This document shows positions 52,203 to 61,935 of a DNA stretch of 64,000 bases, one piece after another (the first letter of the stretch is position 1; each line of letters opens with the position of its first letter). The stretch spans positions 28,773 through 92,772 of the forward strand of contig JBMHDN010000040.1 in assembly GCA_049889355.1 (NCBI GenBank). The letters are read 5' to 3'. The notes under the pieces are model-generated. The model saw nothing but the letters and a program-made list of their open reading frames with translations, did not search any database and had not been told where the DNA came from. Origin of the DNA: JBMHDN01 sp049889355. GTDB lineage: Bacteria; Pseudomonadota; Alphaproteobacteria; Puniceispirillales; Puniceispirillaceae. Position numbers and translations under genes: made by a program.

Positions 52203-54224
52203 TTAATGTTCTAGGAAGCTGCGCAACTTGCGAGACCGCGACGGATGCTTCAGCTTGCGCAGCGCTTTGGCTTCAATCTGACGAATCCGCTCTCGTGTCA
52301 CCGAAAATTGCTGGCCGACTTCTTCTAGCGTATGGTCGGTATTCATACCAATGCCAAAACGCATCCGCAAGACACGTTCTTCACGTGGGGTCAGGCTAGC
52401 CAGCACCCGTGTGGTGGTTTCACGCAAATTCGAATGGATAGCTGCATCCAAAGGCTGAACCGCATTTTTATCTTCGATGAAATCACCCAGCTGACTGTCT
52501 TCTTCATCCCCAATAGGGGTTTCCAGCGAAATCGGCTCTTTGGCGATTTTCAGCACCTTGCGCACCTTATCCAGCGGCATAGACAGCTTTTCTGCCAGCT
52601 CTTCTGGGGTTGGCTCTCGGCCGATTTCATGCAGCATATGGCGCGAGGTCCGCACCAGCTTATTGATCGTCTCGATCATATGAACCGGAATACGGATAGT
52701 GCGGGCCTGATCTGCAATTGAGCGGGTGATCGCCTGGCGAATCCACCAGGTGGCATAGGTGGAGAATTTATAGCCGCGGCGATATTCAAACTTATCCACC
52801 GCTTTCATCAGCCCGATATTGCCTTCCTGGATCAAATCCAGGAATTGCAGCCCGCGATTGGTGTATTTCTTGGCGATTGAAATCACCAGACGCAAATTCG
52901 CCTCAACCATCTCTTTTTTCGCACGTGCGGCTTCACGCTGGCCGCGCTGGATGGTCAGGATCATCTCTTTGAATTCTGGGATGGACAGGCCCACATCATC
53001 GACGATCAGGCGCATCTTATCTTGAATACGGGCGATATCTTCGGCGTTATTCTCGTTAAATTTCTGCCAGGCCTTGGTCTTATATTGCGCGCCAGGCCAG
53101 CCTTTAACGGTCTCACGCCCGCTCCAGGCTTCCAGCAGCTGGGCACGTGGTACGCCAGCTTTGACCGCCATATTCATCAGCTGGCCTTCTAACTGGGTCA
53201 CATGCCGGTTCAAATCGGTAAGCTGCGCAGATAATGCTTCTAGACGGCCGGTATTCAGATAAACGCTCTGCATCAATTCAGCCAGTGCAATGCGCTGATC
53301 GAGCAGCTTATTTTGCTCTGTGATGCTCAGCGCCTTGCCAGCGTGATCAGCGCCCAGCTTGGCATCTTGCAATTTTGTATAGGCCTGAAACGCACCGCTG
53401 ACATCCTTTAACAAGGCCATCACATCATCCATCACCGCGCTTTCCATCGCGGCCAGTGACATGGTCAAATCATCGCGGTCATCATCTATGTCTGACTCTG
53501 ATTCTGACGATTCGCCAAATTCGCCATCTGTCTCGCCATCGCCTTCATCATCCTCGTCGCGCTCATCATCCTCATCTTCATCTTCAGCGCTGCTCTCTTC
53601 GTCATCAGGGGCCTCAGCCAGACCTGTTGGGTCTCCGAGATTTTCTGCTTCTTCAAAGGTGGTGCCGCGCAGGCGGGCATAGGTGGTGTCCAAATCAATA
53701 ATATCACGCAGTGGGACGCCGCCTTCTTCGATTTGCTGGCGCCATTGCATCAGCGCGCGTATCGTCAGCGGTGATTCGCAAATCCCGCCAATCATCATCT
53801 CACGCCCAGCTTCAATCCGCTTGGCGATCGCAATCTCGCCTTCGCGCGACAATAATTCAACCGAGCCCATTTCGCGCAGATACATCCGCACTGGATCATC
53901 AGAGCCAGACACATCGCCATCTTTTAGATTGCCGCTGGCTTGTTCTTCATCACCTGATTTGCTGGTTGTCTCATCCTCGCTGTCATCTGCTGAATCAACA
54001 ACCGAGACACCCATTTCAGAAAGAGCTGACATCACATCTTCAATCTGCTCAGAGCTTAGCTCTTCTTGCGGCAAGGCTTCATTCAGCTCGTCATGGGTGA
54101 CAAAGCCGCGTTCCTGACCTTTTTTGATCAGCGCCTTAATCTGTGTGTTGCTGGTATCCAGCAGCGGTGCATCCGCGTTATTCTCAGCTGGCTTATCTGC
54201 TGTCTTTGTTGCTTTGCGCGCCAT
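52203..54224 (-). CDS. rpoD: RNA polymerase primary sigma factor RpoD
   Basis: Housekeeping sigma70 of 673 residues: region 1.1 at the N terminus, region 1.2 (DDPVRMYLREMGSVELLSREG), non-conserved region, region 2 (LRLVISIAKKYTNRGLQFLD; YKFSTYATWWIRQAITR), region 3, and region 4 (RFGIGMNTDHTLEEVGQQF; VTRERIRQIEAKALRKLKH). An unusually acidic segment spans residues 206-252 in the non-conserved region. Follows dnaG by 48 bp. Confidence 0.98.
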   Translation of the reverse strand: MARKATKTADKPAENNADAPLLDTSNTQIKALIKKGQERGFVTHDELNEALPQEELSSEQIEDVMSALSEMGVSVVDSADDSEDETTSKSGDEEQASGNLKDGDVSGSDDPVRMYLREMGSVELLSREGEIAIAKRIEAGREMMIGGICESPLTIRALMQWRQQIEEGGVPLRDIIDLDTTYARLRGTTFEEAENLGDPTGLAEAPDDEESSAEDEDEDDERDEDDEGDGETDGEFGESSESESDIDDDRDDLTMSLAAMESAVMDDVMALLKDVSGAFQAYTKLQDAKLGADHAGKALSITEQNKLLDQRIALAELMQSVYLNTGRLEALSAQLTDLNRHVTQLEGQLMNMAVKAGVPRAQLLEAWSGRETVKGWPGAQYKTKAWQKFNENNAEDIARIQDKMRLIVDDVGLSIPEFKEMILTIQRGQREAARAKKEMVEANLRLVISIAKKYTNRGLQFLDLIQEGNIGLMKAVDKFEYRRGYKFSTYATWWIRQAITRSIADQARTIRIPVHMIETINKLVRTSRHMLHEIGREPTPEELAEKLSMPLDKVRKVLKIAKEPISLETPIGDEEDSQLGDFIEDKNAVQPLDAAIHSNLRETTTRVLASLTPREERVLRMRFGIGMNTDHTLEEVGQQFSVTRERIRQIEAKALRKLKHPSRSRKLRSFLEH

Positions 54225-54272
54225 AAAAGTCCCCCGAAAACCAAAGATATGGCAATGACCAATAAAAAAGGC

Positions 54273-56015
54273 TCAACGCCGCCGTCTGTGTTTGGAGAGC
54301 TGAATCATCTCGGTGATGAGTTCAGCTGCCCGCGCTGGTGCCAGATCCTTTGCTGGTTTTTCAAGCCGGTTCTGGATATCAGAACCAGCCAGTTCGGCCA
54401 GCAAGCTTTCATGGCCAGATATGCTTACATGATGTTTCACAGCCGCCGCGTCAAGGTCCGGATCGCGAATCAGCTGGTCTAAGACGCTGTTTTTTACATT
54501 TTCCAGCGATTCAGACGCTAAATTCAGTGCTGAGAGCTCTTCAAAATGCTCATGCGCCTGTGCCGGATGGTCTAGCAGCAATGCGAGTAACACTTTGTGT
54601 TTTGCTTCTAGGCCGGTGGCAGGGCGCCGGCGCATCGGCTGTCCATAGCCATAACCAGCCCCATATCCTTGCCCACCATAACGCTGATTTCCATAGCGAT
54701 TATTGCCCTGACCACTCATCTGGCCGCCCAACTGCCCGCCGGCCTGTTGCTGGCGGCTGGCTTTGATTTGTCTGATCCGAAACTCGATTTCATCCATATA
54801 GGCGGTGCGGGTTTGATTATGGACAATCTGGCGTGCGGCATTGCGGATATGCTGCCAAAACGCTGCCATACCGCTGGGATCAGACACATCATAAAGCCCG
54901 GCGGTCCGCGACCAGAGCGCATCCATCAGCCCCGATGCGCTCTCTAAGATACGGGCAAACCCCTCACGCCCTTCTTCTTTTAAAATATCATCTGGGTCCT
55001 TGCCATCTGGCAGGGTGGCGATACGCACTGTTTTGCCTGGCTCTAAGACAGGCAGGCAGCGTTCAATCGCCCGCATCGCGGCTTTCTGACCTGCCGCATC
55101 CCCATCAAAACATAAAATCGGCTCTTCGCTCAGCCGCCAGAGCAGCTTGATTTGATCATCGGTTAGCGCGGTGCCAAGCGGGGCCAGGGCCCCGGCCAGG
55201 CCAGAGGCTGTCACCGCGATCACATCCATATAGCCTTCGACCACCAAAAGCGGCTTTTTCGCGCGGATCATCTGGCGTGCCTGACCCCAACCATACAGCA
55301 CCATCTTTTTTGAAAAAACCGGCCCTTCTGATGAGTTCAGATATTTAGGCATCGCATCGCCCATGGCCCGCCCGCCAAAGCCAATCACTTTACCTTGCCG
55401 ATCTTCTATCGGAAAAATAATCCGGTTTCTGAAACTCTCATAAATAGAGCCATCGCGATCTGAGCGCGCTGCCAGCCCAGCCTCTATGATCATCTCAGGG
55501 CTAAAACCGCGCTGTTGCAGGCTTTGCAACAAGCCACGCGGCGGGGCATAGCCTAGCCTGAATTGGCTGCGCATCTCATCACCTAGGCCGCGCTGATCCA
55601 GATAAGCACGTGCCGCCGCCCCGTCTGGTGTGTTCAGGTGATGGGCAAAATAGCGGGCGCTCGCCTCTAGGATATCCATTGTGGCAGCGCGTTGCTGGCT
55701 GCGGGCCGGGTCTGCCGGCATGGTGTTTGGCACCTCAACGCCAGCCAGTTCAGCTAAATGGCGCACCGCTTCCATAAAGCTCATGCCATCTTGTTCGCGC
55801 AGATAGGTAATCGAATCCCCGCTCGCCTGACAGCCAAAGCAATGATAAAAACCATCATCATCATTGACGTAAAAAGACGGTGTTTTTTCATTATGGAACG
55901 GGCAGAGCCCATTCATCCTATTGCCCTTTTTGACCAGTTTGACACGTTTTTGGACAAGGCTGGAGAGTGGCACGCGGGTGCGCAGCAGGGCCATGAAATC
56001 ATCAGGCAGAGCCAT
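54273..56015 (-). CDS. dnaG: DNA primase
   Basis: DnaG makes RNA primers at the replication fork. 580 residues: zinc ribbon C38-x2-H41...C59-x2-C62 (LCPFHNEK...YHCFGC), the RNA polymerase core with KVIGFGGRAMGD, TOPRIM (LLVVEGYMDVIAV, ILCFDGDAAGQKAA) and a C-terminal DnaB-interaction region. Before that region lies a Gly/Gln/Tyr-rich linker (about residues 418-460). Gene order yqeY-dnaG-rpoD is the conserved macromolecular-synthesis arrangement. Confidence 0.97.
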   Translation of the reverse strand: MALPDDFMALLRTRVPLSSLVQKRVKLVKKGNRMNGLCPFHNEKTPSFYVNDDDGFYHCFGCQASGDSITYLREQDGMSFMEAVRHLAELAGVEVPNTMPADPARSQQRAATMDILEASARYFAHHLNTPDGAAARAYLDQRGLGDEMRSQFRLGYAPPRGLLQSLQQRGFSPEMIIEAGLAARSDRDGSIYESFRNRIIFPIEDRQGKVIGFGGRAMGDAMPKYLNSSEGPVFSKKMVLYGWGQARQMIRAKKPLLVVEGYMDVIAVTASGLAGALAPLGTALTDDQIKLLWRLSEEPILCFDGDAAGQKAAMRAIERCLPVLEPGKTVRIATLPDGKDPDDILKEEGREGFARILESASGLMDALWSRTAGLYDVSDPSGMAAFWQHIRNAARQIVHNQTRTAYMDEIEFRIRQIKASRQQQAGGQLGGQMSGQGNNRYGNQRYGGQGYGAGYGYGQPMRRRPATGLEAKHKVLLALLLDHPAQAHEHFEELSALNLASESLENVKNSVLDQLIRDPDLDAAAVKHHVSISGHESLLAELAGSDIQNRLEKPAKDLAPARAAELITEMIQLSKHRRRR

Positions 56016-56114
56016 CTCTCACTCGTTTTGACTGGTTTTAAATGCGGGCGCATTCATACATCATAATTGGATTTAATCTATCGCCTCAGGGAAATGAAGT
56101 GCAAGCCCTGTATC

Positions 56115-56220
56115 GGTAAAAGGCCCCAGAAAGGTAAAAGGCCCCAGAAAGTAAAAGACCCCAGAAAGGTAAAAGGCCCCAGAAAGTAAAAGACCCCAGA
56201 AAGGTAAAAGACCCCAGAAT
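56115..56220. repeat. Six 17-18-bp tandem repeats between dnaG and yqeY
   Basis: Units GGTAAAAGGCCCCAGAAA (18 bp) and GTAAAAGACCCCAGAAA (17 bp) repeat six times without spacers. On the minus strand each unit reads TTTCTGGGGCCTTTTACC; with the adjacent CCTCAGAA (56222-56229) the first unit makes a hairpin followed by TCTTTT, so the repeat looks like duplicated copies of a terminator's 3' arm. Not a CRISPR array. Confidence 0.9.
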
Positions 56221-56260
56221 GTTCTGAGGCCTTAAACGCATATGATTCTGCTGCGGCTTT

Positions 56261-56725
56261 TTAACTTTGGCCCATCAGGCGTGTTTTTATCTTCTGGCTA
56301 GCAGCTGAAAAATCCATCTGGCCAGCATAGCCAGCTTTCAGCGCGGCCATCACTTTGCCCATATCTTTTACCGAGCTGGCTTCGGTCTCGGCAATCACAG
56401 CTTCAATGGCAGCGTCAATCTCAGCTTCGCTTAATTGAGCTGGCAAGAAATTTTGGATGACCAGGATTTCCTGCTCTTCTGATTCGGCCAGTTCAGGGCG
56501 CCCGCCATCACGATACATTTTGGCCGAATCGACACGTTGTTTGATCATGGTCTGCATCATGCTGAGGATTTCATCATCACCAATACCATCGCTTTGGCCT
56601 TTTGAGCGTGCGGCGATATCCCGATCTTTGAGTGCGGCGGTGATAAGGCGTATCGTGGATAAGGAAATCTGATCCTTACTCTTCATGGCTTCTTTCAAAG
56701 CGGCATTAATCTGGTCTCTGATCAT
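56261..56725 (-). CDS. GatB/YqeY domain protein
   Basis: A 154-residue YqeY-type protein (LKEAMKSKDQISLSTIRLITAALKDRDIAA; QNFLPAQLSEAEIDAAI; GKVMAALK), related to the tRNA-binding tail domain of GatB. Start ATG 56725 (MIRDQINAAL); the frame is open to 56743. First of yqeY-dnaG-rpoD; divergent from carA. Confidence 0.9.
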   Translation of the reverse strand: MIRDQINAALKEAMKSKDQISLSTIRLITAALKDRDIAARSKGQSDGIGDDEILSMMQTMIKQRVDSAKMYRDGGRPELAESEEQEILVIQNFLPAQLSEAEIDAAIEAVIAETEASSVKDMGKVMAALKAGYAGQMDFSAASQKIKTRLMGQS

Positions 56726-57312
56726 CTTGGTGTCTCTTTTCAAGCTTTCGGCGCGACTCTGGCAAAAGGGTATTTATAACGCACAATAACACATAAGGCT
56801 CAGATGCAGTTAGGCGGCGCTGAAAGGGGAATGCGTCAATATCTCGATGTTGGTTATGGTGGTGAACGTCTTTGCTGTTCGTACGGTCATATTCTGCCCG
56901 TTGCGGCGATATCCAGATGCCGCATCGGGGGTGTGATTTAACCCAAAAGGGTGGTTTTGTCCAGCATCTGTCTGTTTCAGCCTCATTGATGGGCTGATAC
57001 GGGTTTTTCACTTTGTGATATGCGGCGTGCATTTTATGCTGAACAAGTGGTTTATCTGCTTGACCAAATAGGGCGTGTTGGTATATCAAGCTGCAATTTT
57101 GAAAAAATTTTCGACAGCCTTGAAGATGATGCCCAAACTGATACAGATTTTCAGCCGACCTTTTGCAAGGTCTGTTGCATTTCTATCAGGTCTTTTGGCA
57201 GAGCTGACCCACGACCTGCTGGCCCACGAGCTGATAGATCATCAGGTCCGGCAGCGCTGGCTATTTGTGTGCGCATCATCTGACAACTGCTTGACAAAAA
57301 AAGGGGTATCTC
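56726..57312. other. Long divergent gap yqeY / carA
   Basis: About 590 bp without a gene I can support. Open frames on both strands here lack family similarity and plausible ribosome sites. It must hold the promoters for the yqeY-dnaG-rpoD run and for carAB. A TTGACA at 57291 is too close to the carA start to act as its -35 box. Confidence 0.5.
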
Positions 57313-58512
57313 ATGTCTGAACCAACGCCGGCCGCCACCCAGATCAACCCTGCTGATTACACACCGGCTGAGGGCGCCACCGCCCTGCTGCTGCTCGCTG
57401 ATGGCACTGCTTTTTGGGGCCAGGGTTTCGGGGCCGCAGAAATGAAAGTCGGCGAGGTATGCTTTAACACCTCGATGACTGGCTATCAGGAAATCATGAC
57501 AGACCCATCTTATGCAGGCCAGCTGGTAACCTTTACCTTCCCGCATATTGGCAATGTCGGCTGTAATCCGGTGGATGTGGAAACAGACCATCCATTTGCC
57601 CTTGGCATGATTGTGCGCAATGCAATTACCGCCCCATCAAACTGGCGCCAGACAGATGGGCTGACCAGCTGGATGAAAGAGGTCGGCCTGCCAGGCATTT
57701 CCGGGATTGATACCCGCGCACTCACCCGCCGCATCCGTGATAAGGGCGCACCAACCGGCGCGCTGGTCCATGCACCGGACGGCCAGTTTGACATGACAGC
57801 CATTTGTGCAGCCTTGACCAGCTGGCCTGGTCTGGCGGGCATGGATTTGGCCAGCAAGGTCTCGACCACCTCTGCCCATGGCTGGCAAAAAGGCTCCTAT
57901 GATATGGCTGCCCAGTCTGATACCAACCCAGATGCCCGCTTTAAGGTGGTGGCCCTTGATTACGGGGTCAAACAACATATCCTGCGCTGTCTGCGTGATG
58001 CAGGCTGCACGGTTGAAGTGATGCCGGCCGCTTCTTCTGCAGCTGATATTCTGGCCGCCAAGCCAGATGGCGTGTTCCTCTCAAACGGTCCTGGCGATCC
58101 AGCGGCTACCGCTTCTGCCTTTGCCGCTGAACAGGTCGCTGAGCTGGTCGCCTCAGAGACGCCGATTTTCGGGATTTGTATTGGTCATCAATTATTGGCC
58201 CATGCTTTTGGGGCCAAGACCTATAAGATGGAAACAGGCCATCGCGGGGCAAACCATCCGGTGCGCGATCTGCAAACAGGCCAGATTGAAATCACCTCTC
58301 AGAATCACGGCTTTGTGGTGGATCCAGACAGCCTGCCTGATGATGTGGAAATCACTCATATTTCCTTATTTGATGGTTCTGTTGAAGGGCTGCGCCATAA
58401 AACAAAGCCGGTCTTTTGTGTGCAATATCACCCAGAGGCCTCACCAGGGCCACATGATTCGCGCTATTTATTCAACCGCTTTGCCGATTTGATGGCATCG
58501 CACCAGAGATAG
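57313..58512 (+). CDS. carA: Carbamoyl-phosphate synthase small subunit
   Basis: Glutaminase subunit that releases ammonia for carbamoyl phosphate, feeding arginine and pyrimidine synthesis. 399 residues: N-terminal CPSase domain (CFNTSMTGYQEIMTDPSYAG) and class I amidotransferase domain with nucleophile cysteine in FGICIGHQLLAHAFG and the HPE motif (VQYHPEASPGP). AGGGG lies 6 bases before the ATG. carB follows after 70 bp. Confidence 0.97.
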   Translation: MSEPTPAATQINPADYTPAEGATALLLLADGTAFWGQGFGAAEMKVGEVCFNTSMTGYQEIMTDPSYAGQLVTFTFPHIGNVGCNPVDVETDHPFALGMIVRNAITAPSNWRQTDGLTSWMKEVGLPGISGIDTRALTRRIRDKGAPTGALVHAPDGQFDMTAICAALTSWPGLAGMDLASKVSTTSAHGWQKGSYDMAAQSDTNPDARFKVVALDYGVKQHILRCLRDAGCTVEVMPAASSAADILAAKPDGVFLSNGPGDPAATASAFAAEQVAELVASETPIFGICIGHQLLAHAFGAKTYKMETGHRGANHPVRDLQTGQIEITSQNHGFVVDPDSLPDDVEITHISLFDGSVEGLRHKTKPVFCVQYHPEASPGPHDSRYLFNRFADLMASHQR

Positions 58513-58582
58513 GCACCCTCAAAAAAGAGCCATTCTCACCCCGTTAAGGTTTTTATAGACGAACGCAGAAAGAAACGCCGCC

Positions 58583-61500
58583 ATGCCACGTCGCTCTGAT
58601 ATCCAGTCCATCCTCATTATTGGTGCCGGTCCTATTATTATCGGTCAGGCTTGTGAATTCGATTATTCCGGGGCACAGGCCTGTAAGGCCCTGCGCGAAG
58701 AAGGCTACCGTGTTATTCTGGTCAATTCCAACCCAGCCACGATTATGACAGACCCTGGCATGGCAGATGCCACCTATATTGAGCCAATTACACCTGAAAT
58801 GGTGGCCAAGATTATCGAAAAGGAAAAGCCAGATGCGCTGCTGCCGACCATGGGCGGTCAAACAGCTTTGAATACGGCGCTTGCGCTGCATGAAAATGGC
58901 GTGCTCGATCAATTTGGGGTTGAGCTGATTGGGGCCAAGCCAGACAGCATCAAAAAGGCTGAAGATCGCGCGCTTTTCCGTACAGCCATGGATGATATCG
59001 GCCTGCATTCAGCGCGCTCACGCACCGTCAACAGCTTTGAAGCGGCGATGGATGCGCTTGATGTGGTCGGTCTGCCGGCGATTATCCGCCCATCCTTCAC
59101 CCTTGGCGGCGAAGGCGGCGGGGTGGCCTATAACCGCACAGAATTTGAACAGATTGTCTCAGATGGTCTGCGTCTGTCTCCGGCCAGTGAAGTGCTGATT
59201 GAAGAATCGCTGCTGGGCTGGAAAGAATTTGAAATGGAAGTGGTGCGCGACAAAGCCGATAATTGCATCATCATCTGTTCGATTGAAAATATGGACCCGA
59301 TGGGCGTGCATACTGGCGACAGCATCACAGTGGCCCCGGCCCTGACCCTGACCGATAAGGAATATCAAGAACTGCGCAATGCTTCGATCGCGGTCTTGCG
59401 TGAAATTGGTGTCGATACAGGCGGCTCGAATGTACAGTTCGCGATCAATCCAGCAGATGGCCGTATCATTGTCATTGAAATGAACCCGCGGGTCAGCCGC
59501 TCCTCAGCCCTTGCCTCCAAAGCCACTGGCTTCCCGATTGCCAAAATCGCGGCCAAGCTGGCGGTCGGCTACCGGCTGGACGAGCTGATGAATGATATGA
59601 CCGGTACCACCCCGGCCAGCTTTGAGCCGACGATTGATTATATTGTCACCAAAATGCCGCGCTTCACTTTTGAGAAATTCCCTGGCGCGGTGGCTGAACT
59701 CTCGACCTCAATGAAGTCTGTGGGCGAAGCGATGGCGGTTGGCAGAAGCTTTCAAGAAAGCCTGCAAAAAGCCCTGCGCTCAATGGAAACCGGCCTTTCT
59801 GGTCTTGATGAAATTGAAATTCCGGCTGAGGATGACACCCTTGGCGGCGATCCTATCCGTGGCTGGCTTTCTGGCCAGACCCCGAACCGCTTGCTGCGTA
59901 TCGCCCAGGCCATGCGTACTGGTATGAGCCTTGATGACATCCATGCCATCACCAAATGGGATATGTGGTTCCTAGAGCAGATTGCTGGCATTATCGACGC
60001 CGAAGCTGTGATTGCCAAAGGCGGTCTGCCCACCGATGCAGATGAGATGCGCAATCTGAAATCCATGGGCTTTGCTGATCGCCGTCTGGCCCAGCTGACC
60101 GGCATGGAGGATGCAGATGTGCGTGCGGCGCGTGAAAAGCTGGCCATCCAGCCTGTCTATAAGCGTATTGATACCTGCGCAGCTGAATTTGCCTCTTCAA
60201 CCGCCTATCTTTATGGCTGTTATGAGCCAACCGCAGATGCAGAATGTGAAGCCCTGCCAAGCGATCGCAAAAAAGTCGTGATTTTAGGTGGTGGGCCAAA
60301 CCGGATTGGTCAGGGTATCGAATTTGACTATTGCTGTGTGCATGCCTGCTATGCGCTGACTGAGGCGGGTTTTGAGACCATCATGGTGAATTGTAACCCA
60401 GAAACCGTCTCTACCGATTATGACACCTCAGACAGGCTGTATTTTGAGCCACTCACCGATGAAGATGTTATAGCCCTTATCCGCAAAGAACAGCAATCAG
60501 GCGAAGTGCTGGGCGTGATTGTCCAGTTAGGGGGGCAAACACCGCTGAAGATCGCCGCTGCAATCGAAGCTGCTGGCATCCCTATTTTGGGTACCAGCCC
60601 AGATGCCATTGACCTGGCCGAAGATCGTGAACGCTTCCAACAGCTGGTCCATGAGCTGGCCCTGAAACAGCCGCCAAATGGCATTGCCACCTCTGCTGAA
60701 CAAGCCCATGCCATTATTGATGAAATTGGCCTGCCAGCGGTTATCCGCCCGTCTTATGTCTTGGGTGGCCGGGCGATGGAACTGGTCCATAATAAATCAG
60801 ATCTGGATCGCTATATGCGCGAGGCGGTGGTGGTCTCAGGCAGCAACCCTGTCTTGATTGACCGCTTTATCGATCATGCGGTTGAAGTGGATGTGGACGC
60901 GCTGTGTGATGGCACAGATGTCTTTATCGCTGGCATTATGGAACATATTGAAGAAGCCGGTATCCATTCAGGTGATTCGGCCTGTTCTCTGCCACCGCAA
61001 AATCTCTCAGATAAGGTGCTCGATGATATCCGCGCCCAGACCGCCAAGCTGGCTTTGCGCCTTGGTGTGGTCGGCCTGATGAATGTGCAATATGCAGTCA
61101 AAGACGAGGTGGTCTATCTGCTTGAAGTGAACCCGCGCGGCAGCCGGACGGTCCCGTTTGTCGCCAAGGCCACCGGTGTGGCTGTTGCCAAAATCGCCTC
61201 ACGCCTGATGGCAGGTGAAAAGCTGGCCAGCTTTAACCTCTCCGAGAAAAAGCTGGATCATGTGGCGGTAAAAGAGGCGGTCTTCCCGTTTGCGCGCTTC
61301 CCGGGTGTGGATGTGTTCCTTGGCCCAGAGATGAAATCAACAGGCGAGGTGATGGGCATTGATACAGATTTTGGTCGTGCCTTTGCCAAATCTCAGCTGG
61401 CGGCCAGCACCCGTCTGCCGGTGTCTGGCAAGGTGTTTATCTCAGTGAAAGACGCAGATAAGCCAGCCTTGCTGGATATCTGCCGTGATTTATCTGGCAA

Positions 61501-61828
61501 TGGTTTTGAGATTCTGGCCACTGCAGGTACCGCCCGCTTCTTAAATGAGGCTGGTATTACCGCAAAGCCTATCAATAAGGTGATGGAAGGGCGCCCACAT
61601 GCGGTGGATGCCATGCTCTCTGGTGATATCCAGCTGGTGGTGAATACGGCCCATGGGGTGGCTTCAATTCGTGATAGCTTCTCACTGCGCCACACCGCCT
61701 TGACCAATAATATTCCTTATTACACCACCATCGAAGGGGCACGTGCGGCCACGGCGGCCATTTTGGCACTCCAGACCTCAGACCTTCAGGTGCAATCTAT
61801 TCAGGATTATTTGCCAAAATCTGCTTAA
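58583..61828 (+). CDS. carB: Carbamoyl-phosphate synthase large subunit
   Basis: A 1081-residue enzyme with two ATP-grasp halves: first half IGAGPIIIGQACEFDYSG and NPRVSRSSALASKATGFPIA, second half GGGPNRIGQGIEFDYCC and NPRGSRTVPFVAKATGVAVA, and a C-terminal MGS allosteric domain (FEILATAGTARFLNEAGI). Length and domain order are standard. Confidence 0.98.
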   Translation: MPRRSDIQSILIIGAGPIIIGQACEFDYSGAQACKALREEGYRVILVNSNPATIMTDPGMADATYIEPITPEMVAKIIEKEKPDALLPTMGGQTALNTALALHENGVLDQFGVELIGAKPDSIKKAEDRALFRTAMDDIGLHSARSRTVNSFEAAMDALDVVGLPAIIRPSFTLGGEGGGVAYNRTEFEQIVSDGLRLSPASEVLIEESLLGWKEFEMEVVRDKADNCIIICSIENMDPMGVHTGDSITVAPALTLTDKEYQELRNASIAVLREIGVDTGGSNVQFAINPADGRIIVIEMNPRVSRSSALASKATGFPIAKIAAKLAVGYRLDELMNDMTGTTPASFEPTIDYIVTKMPRFTFEKFPGAVAELSTSMKSVGEAMAVGRSFQESLQKALRSMETGLSGLDEIEIPAEDDTLGGDPIRGWLSGQTPNRLLRIAQAMRTGMSLDDIHAITKWDMWFLEQIAGIIDAEAVIAKGGLPTDADEMRNLKSMGFADRRLAQLTGMEDADVRAAREKLAIQPVYKRIDTCAAEFASSTAYLYGCYEPTADAECEALPSDRKKVVILGGGPNRIGQGIEFDYCCVHACYALTEAGFETIMVNCNPETVSTDYDTSDRLYFEPLTDEDVIALIRKEQQSGEVLGVIVQLGGQTPLKIAAAIEAAGIPILGTSPDAIDLAEDRERFQQLVHELALKQPPNGIATSAEQAHAIIDEIGLPAVIRPSYVLGGRAMELVHNKSDLDRYMREAVVVSGSNPVLIDRFIDHAVEVDVDALCDGTDVFIAGIMEHIEEAGIHSGDSACSLPPQNLSDKVLDDIRAQTAKLALRLGVVGLMNVQYAVKDEVVYLLEVNPRGSRTVPFVAKATGVAVAKIASRLMAGEKLASFNLSEKKLDHVAVKEAVFPFARFPGVDVFLGPEMKSTGEVMGIDTDFGRAFAKSQLAASTRLPVSGKVFISVKDADKPALLDICRDLSGNGFEILATAGTARFLNEAGITAKPINKVMEGRPHAVDAMLSGDIQLVVNTAHGVASIRDSFSLRHTALTNNIPYYTTIEGARAATAAILALQTSDLQVQSIQDYLPKSA

Positions 61829-61854
61829 TCGGGTTAGGCTCAATGCTGGTATGG

Positions 61855-61875
61855 GTGCCGCAATTTCATCGGCAC
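61855..61875 (+). other. Hairpin in the carB-greA gap
   Basis: GTGCCG, 9-nt loop, CGGCAC. No T tract follows, so it is not a clear terminator; it may lie in the greA leader. Confidence 0.35.
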
Positions 61876-61935
61876 ACCACCAGGCATTTGGGATCAAACC
61901 CCTCGTCATGATTGAAAAAATATAGAGTTTAGGAA

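Noticed and set aside
53456..53701. Ser/Arg- and His-rich plus-strand frames opposite rpoD
   Set aside because: They are the antisense of the acidic insert in RpoD.
56115..56220. Possible CRISPR array
   Set aside because: Units are directly abutting with no spacers, only 17-18 bp long, and no cas genes are present.
56706..57089. Minus-strand open frame upstream of yqeY
   Set aside because: It overlaps the yqeY start in another frame and has an unstructured, His/Arg-rich composition without family features.
57291..57296. TTGACA as carA -35 box
   Set aside because: It lies about 17 bp before the start codon, so the -10 box would fall inside the gene.
57020..57320. Two plus-strand open frames before carA
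   Set aside because: No family similarity; one overlaps the carA start, and neither has a convincing ribosome site.
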